A DNA stretch of 39,841 nucleotides from Pseudozyma flocculosa PF-1. Lineage: Eukaryota; Basidiomycota; Ustilaginomycetes; Ustilaginales; Ustilaginaceae. This document shows positions 11,417 through 20,909 of this stretch, one piece after another (the stretch's first letter is position 1; every line of letters starts with the position of its first letter). The notes below the pieces were generated by a model. That model did not search any database and was not told where the DNA came from. It worked only from the letters and a program-made list of their open reading frames with translations. The position numbers and the translations under genes were made by a program. The DNA lies in NCBI RefSeq assembly GCF_000417875.1, contig NW_006920876.1:494155-533995 (forward strand), written 5' to 3'.

Positions 11417-12120
11417 CTTGTTGTCGAGGGCGAGGTCTATAAGGGGGGAAGTTTTTTTTTTTTTCCTTTTCTTTTTCTGGTGCGAGCGACGCGTCTTGGG
11501 CGGGCACGTCGTCGACTCTGGTGCCAAGACGGGCGACGGCGCCTGAAGCTGATGGCCACGCACGATCGGACCAGGTCGAGCCGAGGGGGGGGGTGGAACG
11601 TGGCGGGACGGGCAGCCGAGTTGCGAGGCAGGCTGGGGAAGAGGAGCAACCGCACGAGCGCGCGCAGTGCTGCAGGCCCTGCACGCGGAGGATCGTCGGA
11701 GGCAGAGCGTGGGAAGACGCAGGCAGGTGACTGGGGCCATGTGTCTGCCGGTCGGTCGTGGGTCGACAACGTGTCGATGCAAGCCCCCCTCTATCTCGCA
11801 CGTCGTCCTCGCCCCGCCTCGCCTCGTCGGCCCACGCACGCACGCACTCGAAGCGCAAGTGCTGTAGTACTTACTCCGATCCCAAAGGGAGCAATCGCCG
11901 CGCTTGCGAGACATGGATGCCGGTACGCCGGCGTCAGCGGCCGCGGTCCAGGCCCCTCCGCCGCCTGGCAAACAGACCGGCGACGGGCGGATGTCGTCCC
12001 TGCCGTGGATTAAGATTGCCATTCAAGATAAGATTGCCGGGCCAGTCTCGACCGCCAGCGCTTCTCGCTCCACCTCGCCCGGCTTCGTCAGGCAGCGCGA
12101 GCGGTCGCGGTCTCAACAAG
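11417..12120. other. Spacer between convergent tRNA genes
   Basis: About 700 nt between the 3' ends of the tRNA-Pro and tRNA-Cys genes. It has further T-runs (from 11452) and low-complexity GC-rich sequence. The open frames here give compositionally biased translations without domains, and I see no gene. Confidence 0.5.
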
Positions 12121-12155
12121 AAAAAAAAGAAAAGAAACAGTAACGCTCCGCAAAA
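12121..12155 (-). terminator. Pol III T-run region after tRNA-Cys
   Basis: Reading the minus strand, a TTTT (12155-12152) occurs six nt after the tRNA-Cys 3' end, followed by longer T tracts up to T8 at 12128-12121, which would back up termination. Confidence 0.65.
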
Positions 12156-12160
12156 GGGAA

Positions 12161-12257
12161 AGCGGCGACCGAGGATCGAACTCGGGACCTCAGGATCGTA
12201 GATGCAGATGCTGCTATGCGGTTGCAATCCTACGCCAAACCACTAAGCCTCCGCCGC
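12161..12257 (-). tRNA. tRNA-Cys(GCA) with a 25-nt intron
   Basis: On the minus strand the acceptor stem GCGGCGG (12257-12251) pairs with TCGCCGC (12168-12162) with one G-T pair, and the discriminator is T, the cysteine identity base. The anticodon stem TAGGA pairs with TCCTG (12195-12191). The loop reads TT-GCA-A, so the anticodon is GCA (12225-12223). The T-arm is CCGAG-TTCGATC-CTCGG. The intron (12221-12197) lies after base 37 and can form a GCAG/CTGC hairpin. Position 8 is A instead of the usual T and position 21 is T instead of A, so the D-arm is slightly atypical. The gene starts only 168 nt from the NAA35 start codon, head to head. Confidence 0.8.
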
Positions 12258-12425
12258 TCTTGGCCATTTGCCAATTTGTTGCAAGGGCGGCCGAGATAGC
12301 ACACTACCAAGGCTAGATGGTCCTGGAGACGCCCCGCGGCCACGCCTCCACTTTTTCACCTCTTGATGGCACCCCCCTTGCCCTGTCTGCTCCCGCCACG
12401 ACCACCGCCGCAGGGAACCGCAACC

Positions 12426-15400
12426 ATGTCGTCGACGACGGACCACCAGCCGCCGGGGAGCACGGCAAGGTTCGAGGATGCCACTCGGGATCTCCTGGAG
12501 GCCTGCTCTCGTGAGTCTCAGTCTCTCTTCTGCTGGCCGCGCGCCACGCCCGTTGCCCTTGGAGCGCCCGCTGCTGACGATGAGCTGCGATGGCGCCCCC
12601 GTCCTCGCCCTCTCCCCCTTCTGACCGCTGCAATAGGCCTCCGGCTGGGCCAGATGGTCACCGTGCCCGGCTTCACGCTCATGGACTCGATGAGCGCGAT
12701 ACAGGCAAGTGGGGGGCCCCCATCGGCTGCGACGGCTTTAGCAGCACCTCGCTGACCGGCTCGCTCCCAAACTGACCCTTGACCCCCCGAACCGCAGATC
12801 ATGGACGCGCGCATGGACTCGGGCATGGAGCTGCCGGACGACGAGCTGCCAGAGACGGACAGGATCCCGGCGTCGCTCGGCCAGCTCGAGTACGACCCGT
12901 TGCAGCCGCTCGACGGCCCAGACGTCGTCTGGATCATGGACCGCCTGCTGGCCTGCGAGGCCGCCTGGCACCTCGGGCGCGCCCTGTCCCAGACCATCTA
13001 CACCTGCCTCTACTTTCATGATCTCCAGCGTATGTCGGTTCAGGATGCCGCATACCACGCTCAAGCCTCGACGTCGACGCCGGCGCCGGCGCCCGAGCTC
13101 AGGTCCAAGGTGCTCCGGGCCTTTATCGTCGCCACCGTCAAGACGTGCGACCTCGCCTGGAACGAGCTCACCAAGCAGAACGTCTACGATGTACGTCGTC
13201 CCGACCCGGCCGTCTGCGCTCGCAGCGAGGCTGACACGTGCTGCCCGACCCTGCACGGTCGACCCCTCTGCGACGGCTCCACCACGCCCAGGGCGAGGAC
13301 TTTTCCGGCGACAAGTCTGGCCTCGGCTTGCTCGAGGGCACGGAACCGCGGTACGCCCTGGCGCTGCTCGACGACGCCCTCGAGTGGCTATCAGCGGGTG
13401 AGGCGACGAAGGCGACGGTAACTGCGAACCCGACATGCCATGCCTCTCGACGACCTTGCTGACCTCCTCCTTCGGGCGTCCCCCTGACACGCCGTCGCAG
13501 ACCCGACCCTCAGCGACGATATCGGGCAGTCCCTGAAGGCCAGGCTGTCCCTGAGAAAGGTACGCCGGCGCTCGAGCTGCCGTTGATCCCCTTCTTTCGC
13601 ACCGGCTGACGAGGCCGACGTCTTCCCCCCCCCGACGCCGCACAGCAACTCCTCTCGGCCACGATGCTGCTTGCAGAAGGCGACCCGGCAGCACTGATCG
13701 AGGTGTCGTTGCACTGCCGCTTTGCGAAGAAGCACCTCGCCGCGTTGAGGCCTCATGACGACGACGCGACCGCGGTAGCTGGCCAGGCCGACACCGCTGC
13801 ATCACCGCCGTGCATCGCCTTGCAAGATCCTGGCCGGCAAAAGGCGCCGTCGACCAGGTCGATGGCGTCGTTCGACCCGGCCTACAATCGCAAGCTCGTC
13901 GCAAACGCGCCGCTGCGTCCCATCGCGCTGCCGTCCGCTCGCGAGACCTGGACCTTTCTCGAGGGCCTCCTCGACGGGCTGCAGGAGGTGGTCCAGCTGT
14001 TGCAGAGGCCAGACGCGCTGGGCTGGAAGGTAAGTCTGACCGCCCGCTCGGCCGACGGCCTGCCTTGACTGACCTTGACTGCCGTCGCCCTACCATTTGC
14101 CCCTGACCCGGCAGATGTTCTTCAGCTGCCATGCCTACAGCTTCCAGGCAAGGCAGACCAGCCCGTACATCCGCTCCCTCTATCAGGTACGACACGGCTG
14201 CCCGACGCAGGCCCAGTCTCGGAAGCCACCCTGACGCCTCTTCCCCCGTCATCTCGTTCGCCTGACAGTCTGCAGTCTGCGACCGGAACATGGTGGCCGG
14301 ACGGCTGCCGCTCGACTGGCTCACGCAAAACTTCTTCGCCGAGACGGCCCAAGTCGACCCGCTCCTGCTGCGCCGGCTCTCGAGCGTTGGCCAGGGCGCC
14401 GTCGAGGGCGGCCGCCCGGGCGCATGGAACGCGCCGCCTTCGCTGGGTCAGTCGGCCAACTACTTTTCCCAGCGCATCGCAGGCGTGAGTGTGTGCGATG
14501 CCGTGTCCGGGCGCTCTGGAGGCCAGCGCGCGCTGCTGACATCTCGCCTTCGCACCCTCGGCGCACCGCAGCATCTGGTCAGTTACCTGACGACGCTGTC
14601 GCAGAATCGCTCCAGGCAGAAGCGCAGCCTGGCAAAGGCGTACGCGCAGTGGATGGCGCTGGCCGAGGAGGCGTCGCAGCTCGGCAAGCGGATCGAGTCG
14701 GTGTCGAGGGTGAGCATCGCCGCGTGGGACCTGTCGCCGGTCGCCGGTGCGAGACGATGGAGCTGTCTGACACCCGCGTCTGCCTCTGGTCCTCCCCGCG
14801 CACAGCCGGAAGACTACATGCCGGACTCGCTGTTTGCCGGCGTCCAGCACGCGGCGCTCGACGTGACGCTGCAGGTCGTCCTCTCGGGCTTCGAGCTGGA
14901 CCTCTACCGGCGCGACGAGTGGGCGGGCATCTACTTTGTGGCCTCGCGGATCTGCTCGGAACAGGCGCTGGTGTGCGAGGGAATCCGAACCGGCCTGCTG
15001 GACCGGCGCGCGACGCTACACAACGCACAGGCGGCCACGACGATCCACTACCTCGCTTCACAGGAGGAGATGGCGCGCGCTCTCGAGGCCGCTGCGGTCG
15101 GCACCGTCCTGGTACGTCGTCGGGCGCGGTCGATGATGGGTCCGCACGTAGACGCAGGGCTGTACGCTGACCTTGCGTGCCCCCGCCCCGTCCATCGACG
15201 ATGCGCAGCTCCTGCACGCCCTCGAACCCAATCTGCAGCCTCGGCCGTGGCCGCTCTCGACGCGCACCGACGATCCGGCGCTGGCCAAACGCACCGCCGC
15301 CCTGGCCAAGGCTACATTCGCGGCCCGCCTCAAGTGGCTCGAGCTACCCAGCGCCAGGCAGTCTCGCCAGTCGATCGACGATCTGTGGGACGAGCTGTCG

Positions 15401-15673
15401 GCCTTCCAGGCAGGCGTCCGCTCCCTTTCCGTGAGTCGTGTTGCCTGCCATTCGCCGCGTGTGCCGTCGAACCTTGTAAACCTGACTGGATCCTCTGTCC
15501 AACTTGCATTGCTCGTTGCCGCCGCCGCCGTCGTCAGGCCCACGACTGCCTGGCCGAGGCGGAGGCCAACTGGCGGCGCGCCGTCGACGAGCTGCAGCTG
15601 TACCTCGCTCGGCCGCCGAGCCAGCTACGAACCCAGCTTTGCGCCGATCAGCATCGAGAAGTGGGTATCCTAA
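12426..15673 (+). CDS. NAA35: NatC auxiliary subunit Naa35/Mak10
   Basis: Naa35 (yeast Mak10) anchors the NatC N-terminal acetyltransferase to ribosomes together with the catalytic Naa30. Twelve exons can be joined in frame: 12426-12510, 12637-12704, 12798-13190, 13292-13397, 13501-13559, 13646-14029, 14115-14186, 14269-14484, 14572-14709, 14806-15111, 15209-15430 and 15538 onward, giving about 728 residues. The Mak10 N-terminal signature is clear: LGQMVTVPGF, MDSMSAIQ, then IMDARMDSGM (residues 52-61), followed by a helical TCLYFHDLQ segment. Later conserved-looking blocks include LPLDWLTQNFF and NRSRQKRSLAK. Intron 2 has a GC donor (CAG/GCAAGT). In the last exon the best C-terminus (SYEPSFAPISIEKW, stop at 15671-15673) is one base out of frame with the start of that exon; the unshifted frame would run to 15753. 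The family call is firm, the last 15 residues are not. Confidence 0.85.
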
Positions 15674-16158
15674 CCCTGGCTCAGCATGCACGTCTGCCCG
15701 TCGTGGCACGGGAGCCGCCTCCGCCTCGGTCTCCGTGTCAAAGACGATCCTGACACGTCCTTCCACCTCTCTGGTCTCTTTCGCCCGCCCTCCCCGCTCC
15801 ATATCCCAAGATCACACAAGCACTCCTCTGCACCTGTCAGCAAAACCTCGACCTCGCCAGCAGGCTAAAAGCAGGCGCCCCCCCCGGCAGCGACACCGGC
15901 GCCCGGTGCGAGCCCCGCTTCTCACAACACAGGTGGTTCCCCGTCCTCGTGCAGGCCGCGGCCGCCTGAGGCCGGACGTCAGACCCTCATGCAAGCCTGA
16001 TTTGACTTATCAGTAGTAGAATAGACGATGCTTTCCAGCGCAAGATCCTTGCCCGTCATCTTCGCCCTCGCTCCAGCACGTCGATGCACTCGACCGGTGT
16101 CGCTGGACTTTCCCACCAAGGTTTGTGTAATTATCTTTTGAGGCTCCGAACAGCACCG
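15674..16158. other. Spacer between NAA35 and tRNA-Gly
   Basis: About 480 nt holding the NAA35 3' region and the tRNA-Gly upstream region. I see no coding exon, apart from the alternative frame of NAA35 exon 12 that stays open to 15753. Confidence 0.5.
16128..16134 (+). promoter_or_regulatory. TATA-like element upstream of tRNA-Gly
   Basis: TAATTAT lies 25-31 nt before the tRNA-Gly start, matching the placement of the AT island upstream of tRNA-Pro. Confidence 0.45.
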
Positions 16159-16252
16159 GCGTCTGTCGTATAATGGTTATTATCTCTGCCTTCCATCATC
16201 GGCAGCAGCTATGTGTTAGCAGAGGACGCGAGTTCGATTCTCGCCGGACGCA
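16159..16252 (+). tRNA. tRNA-Gly(TCC) with a 22-nt intron
   Basis: Acceptor stem GCGTCTG (16159-16165) pairs with CGGACGC (16245-16251), discriminator A. T8 is present, and the D-arm GTAT-AATGGTTA-TTAT resembles fungal tRNA-Gly(UCC). The anticodon stem TCTGC (16185-16189) pairs with GCAGA (16219-16223). The loop CT-TCC-A gives anticodon TCC (16192-16194). The intron follows base 37 (16196-16217). The T-arm is GCGAG-TTCGATT-CTCGC. The mature length is 72 nt. Confidence 0.88.
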
Positions 16253-16254
16253 TC

Positions 16255-16260
16255 TTTTTT
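16255..16260 (+). terminator. Pol III T-run terminator of tRNA-Gly
   Basis: Six consecutive T begin three nt after the mature tRNA 3' end. Confidence 0.8.
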
Positions 16261-16905
16261 CCCTACCCAATGTTTTTTGGGTCAAATGGCAGGCGATGCG
16301 GGGTCGGGTGCGGGCTTGGCGTGCAGGGGCGCGGGTGTTGGTCTCTCGGCTGTGGATGAGGCAGCCGAATGGACGGGACGCGAACTTGGTTCTTTTCCTC
16401 CACCAACGACGGCGGCGGCGGCGGGCTGGGGTAGATGTTGCCATGGGCCTGCGACGACGTCAGGGCGTCGTGGCATCTGCCATCCCAATCAGAGGTCAGC
16501 TGAGGGCTGTGGGTTGTTGCTGCGCTGCCCGACGAGGGGATGGTCGGACGCCGCCTTGCTTGCCGTTTTGCCGCTGCAAGGTCGGCCGCCAATTCATGGG
16601 GCCGCTGCCCGCCTCCAGACGTTTGCCTGCCCGGCTGCCATCGACGCTGGGCGGTCACCCCTGCTGTCGACGCCGCCACCATCCTCCCATACCTTGATCA
16701 GTGCTTTCCGTCCTGCCTTGCGTCCAAACATCAAGGACGACGTCGTGCTGCCAAAGTACAGCAGGCTTCCACCTTTCACCCACCGCGACACGGCGCCTTG
16801 CCACTCCAGATCAGGTCGGTTCGGACGGGATCGGATCAGCATCGTCCTCAGTCCTACCTCGACGCTACCGGGCCGCTTCGACTCGCCCGCGCAAAGAAGC
16901 CAAGG
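16261..16905. other. Upstream region of the Crh gene
   Basis: About 645 nt with no gene I can support. The part from about 16660 is pyrimidine-rich on the plus strand, as expected for a fungal promoter and leader. One frame stays open through the region into the Crh start, but its translation upstream of the signal peptide is low in sequence character. Confidence 0.5.
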
Positions 16906-19199
16906 ATGTCGACGGGGCTCGCAGCAGCAGCAGCAGTGGCCCTATCACTCGCGTCCTCCCTCCCGCTCGCAAGGGGCGCCTCGACAGCGTGCGGGGCCGA
17001 CTCGAAATGCCCAAAGGACAGCCCCTGCTGCTCGGCCGAGGGAACCTGCGGTCGAGGATCGATGCAGTGTGCAGGTAAGTCGCCGGTGGCCGGCCCCCAA
17101 GTCGAGGCTGGATGGAATGTGACCGTGACCATGGACGGCGGGTGGCTAATACCACAGCGAACCCACCCGTCTGGCCGTTCGACAGGCGGATGTCAGCCCC
17201 TGTTCAGCTACAGCCCTTCGTCGTGCCTTCCCAACCCCGTCTGCCAGTCGCAGTCGATGGCCATCAAGTCGAGCGACTACAACAACACTGACCTCTTTAC
17301 GCCAATGTGAGTGGCCCCGTCGGATGCCTCTGCGCGACGGCTGATCCCGGCTGACCTCCTGTGATCGCCCTGCACGCCCTGCCCACCCACCGCCTGGCTC
17401 GCCAGCCTGGACTACAATGGCGACCCGACCCTTTCGCCCTTCACGCTCGACTCGGGCTCCCTCGGCGCCGGCCCGGAAGGCGTGCTGCTGGAGATGACCA
17501 TCGAGCGGCAGGCCAAGATCTCGACGACGCGCTACTTTCTCTACGGCACCGTCACCGCCACGCTGCGGCACCAGGCGCGCCAGGGCCTGGTGGCGACCAT
17601 GATCACCATGTCCGACATCAAAGACGAGATCGACTGGGAGTTTACCACGGCCAACTCGGGCGAGACGCTGACCAACTACTTCAAGATGGGCAACGCCGTC
17701 ACCACCCAGGGCGCCACCATCTACCCGGACGGCGGCTTCGACGTGGCCGACTGGCACGAGTACGGCCTCGACTGGCAGGAGGATCGGCTGCGGTGGACCA
17801 TCGACGGCCAGACGGTGCGCACCGTCACGAGGCAGCAGGCCGGGGACGCCTACCCCCGCTCGCCCTCGCGCGTGCAGTTCAGCATCTGGGCAGGCGGAAA
17901 CAGCACAAACGCGCCCGGTGAGTGGTGCCCCCGGTCATCCTGGCGTGCGTGGCACAGTCCTCGCCCGTTGCTGACCACATGTCTGGATCCTCTTCTCCGG
18001 CAGGCACGATCGACTGGGCGGGCGGGCCGATCTCCTACGACACGGACGAATACAGAAAGAACGGCGTCTACTCGCAGGAGATCAAGAGCTTCTCCATCAG
18101 CTGCAACCCGTCCACCAACGGCGGATCCACCAACGCCACCTCTTGGGTCTACACGGGCTCGCAGTCGGACTCGACCAACGAGCCCGAGTACACCATCAGC
18201 ACATCGCCGATCAAGCCCCTCTCGGAGCCGTCGCGCGACGGATATGCAGGCTATCCCGGCTACGACAGCAAGCCCTCTGCGGGCACCGGGCCAGGCACGA
18301 ACCGGTGGGACGGCTCCGGCACGACGTCCAAGGCCAAGCCGGGCTCGTCGGACTCGTCGGGCGACGACGGCGTGACGACGCAGAACGCGCTCAAGTACGG
18401 CCTCCCCATCGCGGGCGCGCTGGTGGCGCTCATCGCCGTGTGGGCCCTCGTCACGGTCGTGTATCGACGGCGACACAAGGACAAGCTCTACGCCTCGGGC
18501 GTCACGGGCATCGCTGGCGGGCCGGGCATGGTCGACAAGCTGGCCTCGTCGCGCGGCCGCGCCGCCAGCGCCACGGGCCTGTTTGCCGTCACGTCTGCCA
18601 CCGGCGCGGGGGTGGGCAGAAAGGGGAGCAAGTACATCCCGCTCCAGGACGTGGCGGATGCGGGGCTGCCCGATGGCACCACGAGGATCGGGACGGGCAT
18701 CGCACCGGCCTCTGGACCGACGCCGGCGAGGTCGCTCATGTACCGCGGCTACTCGGACGATGGTTCGTCCAAGATGGAAGCAGGGGGAGGGTACGAGGAT
18801 GCGGCGTGGAAGAGCACGGATTCGTTCCAGGATGATGCGGTGCGAGGGGCGTACGGCGCATGGCCAGACAGGCCCGCGCCCTATCAGCAGCAGCAGCAGC
18901 AGCCAACGGCGCCCCACCAGTACACGCCGCCACGGTATTACAACCAGGCGCCAGCTGCTGCACCACCACCACCGCCGCCACAGCAGCAGCAGCAGCAGCA
19001 ACGTGGATGGACTCCGGCGGCAGCACAGCAGCGGGGGCCGTACACGTCGACCTCGCCGCAGCCCAGGCACTACGACACGCCCAACGTGGGCTACTATGCC
19101 ACGCCGCAGATCCAGCAGAGGGCACAGTATCACGGCCAACCGACCTACCACCACCACCACCACCCTGCCCCGCAACAGCCCTACCCGGGGTACCCCTGA
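16906..19199 (+). CDS. Crh-type GH16 cell-wall chitin-glucan transglycosylase, membrane-anchored
   Basis: Four exons (16906-17074, 17186-17306, 17406-17917, 18004-19199) give 665 residues. The start is fixed by a hydrophobic signal peptide (about 1-24). A Cys-rich chitin-binding (CBM18-like) segment follows at 28-60 (CPKDSPCCS, TCGRG), then GGCQPLFSYSPSSC, typical of the Crh family. The GH16 active site DEIDWE is at 170-175, with E171 and E175 the expected nucleophile and acid/base. Crh enzymes link chitin to beta-1,6- or beta-1,3-glucan in the wall. After a Ser/Thr/Gly-rich stretch there is a single membrane segment at about 399-421 followed by RRRHK, then about 240 residues rich in Gln, Pro, Tyr and His (Q runs near 18886 and 18981). 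The usual C-terminal GPI signal is replaced by this membrane span and tail. Confidence 0.92.
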
Positions 19200-19790
19200 T
19201 CCAGCCAGCACCTGCCGGCGCTGCTCCATCAGCCCCCCAATGACCTGTATACCAACATCACCACCGCCTCGACCCTCGCCTCTTTGGACGGACAACGACC
19301 TCGACCCGACCCGACCCGACCCGACCTGCTTCGCCTTCGTTCCGACCCCGCTGTATCCTTTGACCCGCACCGTTTCGCGACCTCCATCTTCCCTCGCAAT
19401 GATCCCGACTCGACATGGAACCGACCTGCCCCTCGTCTTTCCTCTCTCCGAATGGCAACGGACAATGGCGCGCACCAGCCGGAGAATCGACGATTCTTGC
19501 CCTCGGGCAAGTCGATGCCGAGTGACTTGACGTACCGGCCGCACGGGCGAATGGCGGCCGAGACCAGGAGGGGACTGCTATGTTACAAGATGGAGTGCCC
19601 GGGCCTACAGTGGGCGAGAGAGCGCGGCTTTTGGTCGTGAGGGAGGGCCGCGCGCCGCCAGATCTGCCTGGTGGCGGGCCAAGGGGGCGCGGAGGTGGCG
19701 CAAAGAGAGGTGGTGTTGAGCCGCTTGCCCGGCGAGGGAGGACTGCGTACATACGGCCGGCGCGAGGGCAGAAGGGGATCCGGATCAGAT
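19200..19790. other. 3' spacer between convergent Crh and Tom20 genes
   Basis: About 590 nt shared by two converging 3' ends. A pentanucleotide array lies at 19302-19326. I see no coding sequence. Confidence 0.55.
19302..19326. repeat. Pentanucleotide tandem repeat (CGACC)5
   Basis: Five perfect tandem copies of CGACC between the convergent genes. Confidence 0.9.
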
Positions 19791-20909
19791 CTAGTTGGAC
19801 GCCTTCTTCTCCTCGTCCTCCCACTGGTCCTCGCCGTCGGCGGCCTCAGCCTCGGCCTCGGCCTCGGCGCCGACGGTGTCGACGGGCGCAGCCAGCTGCT
19901 CCTCGGTCTTCTCGTAGGTCGTCTCGCTCGACTCGGCGGGCGTGGGCTGCTCGGTCTCGACAGGGGTGGCCGACTCCTCGACGACCTTAGCCTCGGGCGC
20001 GGCGGCCTCGGCCGTCTCGACCGACGTGGTCTCGTCCGCCTCGGAGGAGGCGGCAGCGGCAGCCGGGGTGGCGGCCTGCTGGCTCGACGGCACAAAGACG
20101 CCGGTGTCGTTGAGGCTGTTGGCCGAGAGCGTGTCCCACTCCTGCGAAGACGTGGTGCCGCTGTCGGTGCCGTTGTTCTGCTGCGACTGCTGGTTGCTCG
20201 AAGAGGCGGCGGTCGACGAGGCAGGTGCGGATGGTGCCGTCTCATCCTTGGCGGCCGAGGTGGCATGCGCGCCCGAGTTGTCGTCGTCGTCGCCGTCGTC
20301 GGCCCCGCTGGCCTGCTTTGCCTTTTCGGCGGCGTGGACCTCGGCGGCGGCCGCCGAGGGGCCGTCCTCGTCGACGTCGTCGAGGTTCCCGACGCTCTGG
20401 CCTGCGAGCCCGGCTGCCGCCGAGGGACCGGCGCCATCCTCGCCGCCGCCCATGGCGATGTCCTTGCTGACGATCCTCATGATGCAGTCAAAGACCTCCT
20501 TGGGCACGGCCTTCTGGTAGATCATGATGAGCTCGACGGGCGCCGGGTAGGCCTTGAGCGCCTTGAAAAAGGCGATCGACGCATCGAGGTAGTGCTCGGG
20601 GCCCTGGGCAAACAGCTGCTCGCCGAGCGACACGTGCTGGAGGAAGTACTGCTCCTTTGCCTCGATGTCGGCGGGCAGCACGCCCGGCTGCCGGATCTCG
20701 TCGAGGAGCTGCTGGATGACGGCCTCCTCGGCCTTTGCGCGCCTCTCGGCCTCCTTCTTGGACGCCTTGGACGTCTTCTTCGAGTCCTTCTTGAGCGACT
20801 TGCGGAAGGTGGCGTCCGTCTGTCGCTTGTAGTCAAAGTAGATGGCGTACCCGAGCGCGCCCGCCGTGAGCAGCGAGAGCGACGTGATGACGACCTGCGA
20901 AGTCTTCAT
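19791..20909 (-). CDS. TOM20: Mitochondrial import receptor subunit Tom20
   Basis: Single exon, 372 residues. Tom20 sits in the outer mitochondrial membrane and binds amphipathic presequences. The N-terminus has the family pattern: a short start, one hydrophobic membrane segment at about 6-24 ending YAIYFDYKRQTD, then a basic KKDSKK stretch. The receptor domain runs to about residue 150, with EKEQYFLQ-like (EAKEQYFLQHVSLGE), LDASIAFFKALKAYPAP and IYQKAVP, the last typical of Tom20. Usual fungal Tom20 proteins are about 150-200 residues; here a further 200 or so residues follow, rich in Ala, Glu, Asp, Ser and Thr and ending in a strongly acidic tail (EDQWEDEEKK). ATG at 20909 is preferred because the membrane segment follows at once; the frame stays open upstream but as leader-like sequence. 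It shares a 1.2-kb divergent promoter with the PX-domain gene. Confidence 0.92.
   Translation of the reverse strand: MKTSQVVITSLSLLTAGALGYAIYFDYKRQTDATFRKSLKKDSKKTSKASKKEAERRAKAEEAVIQQLLDEIRQPGVLPADIEAKEQYFLQHVSLGEQLFAQGPEHYLDASIAFFKALKAYPAPVELIMIYQKAVPKEVFDCIMRIVSKDIAMGGGEDGAGPSAAAGLAGQSVGNLDDVDEDGPSAAAAEVHAAEKAKQASGADDGDDDDNSGAHATSAAKDETAPSAPASSTAASSSNQQSQQNNGTDSGTTSSQEWDTLSANSLNDTGVFVPSSQQAATPAAAAASSEADETTSVETAEAAAPEAKVVEESATPVETEQPTPAESSETTYEKTEEQLAAPVDTVGAEAEAEAEAADGEDQWEDEEKKASN

Noticed and set aside
12738..14324. A 528-codon minus-strand frame across NAA35
   Set aside because: It runs straight through well-supported exons and introns of NAA35 on the other strand and shows no family signature.
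17850..19544. A 564-codon minus-strand frame opposite the Crh tail
   Set aside because: It is a shadow frame with low-complexity Arg/Gly/Val composition produced by Q/P-rich codons on the plus strand.
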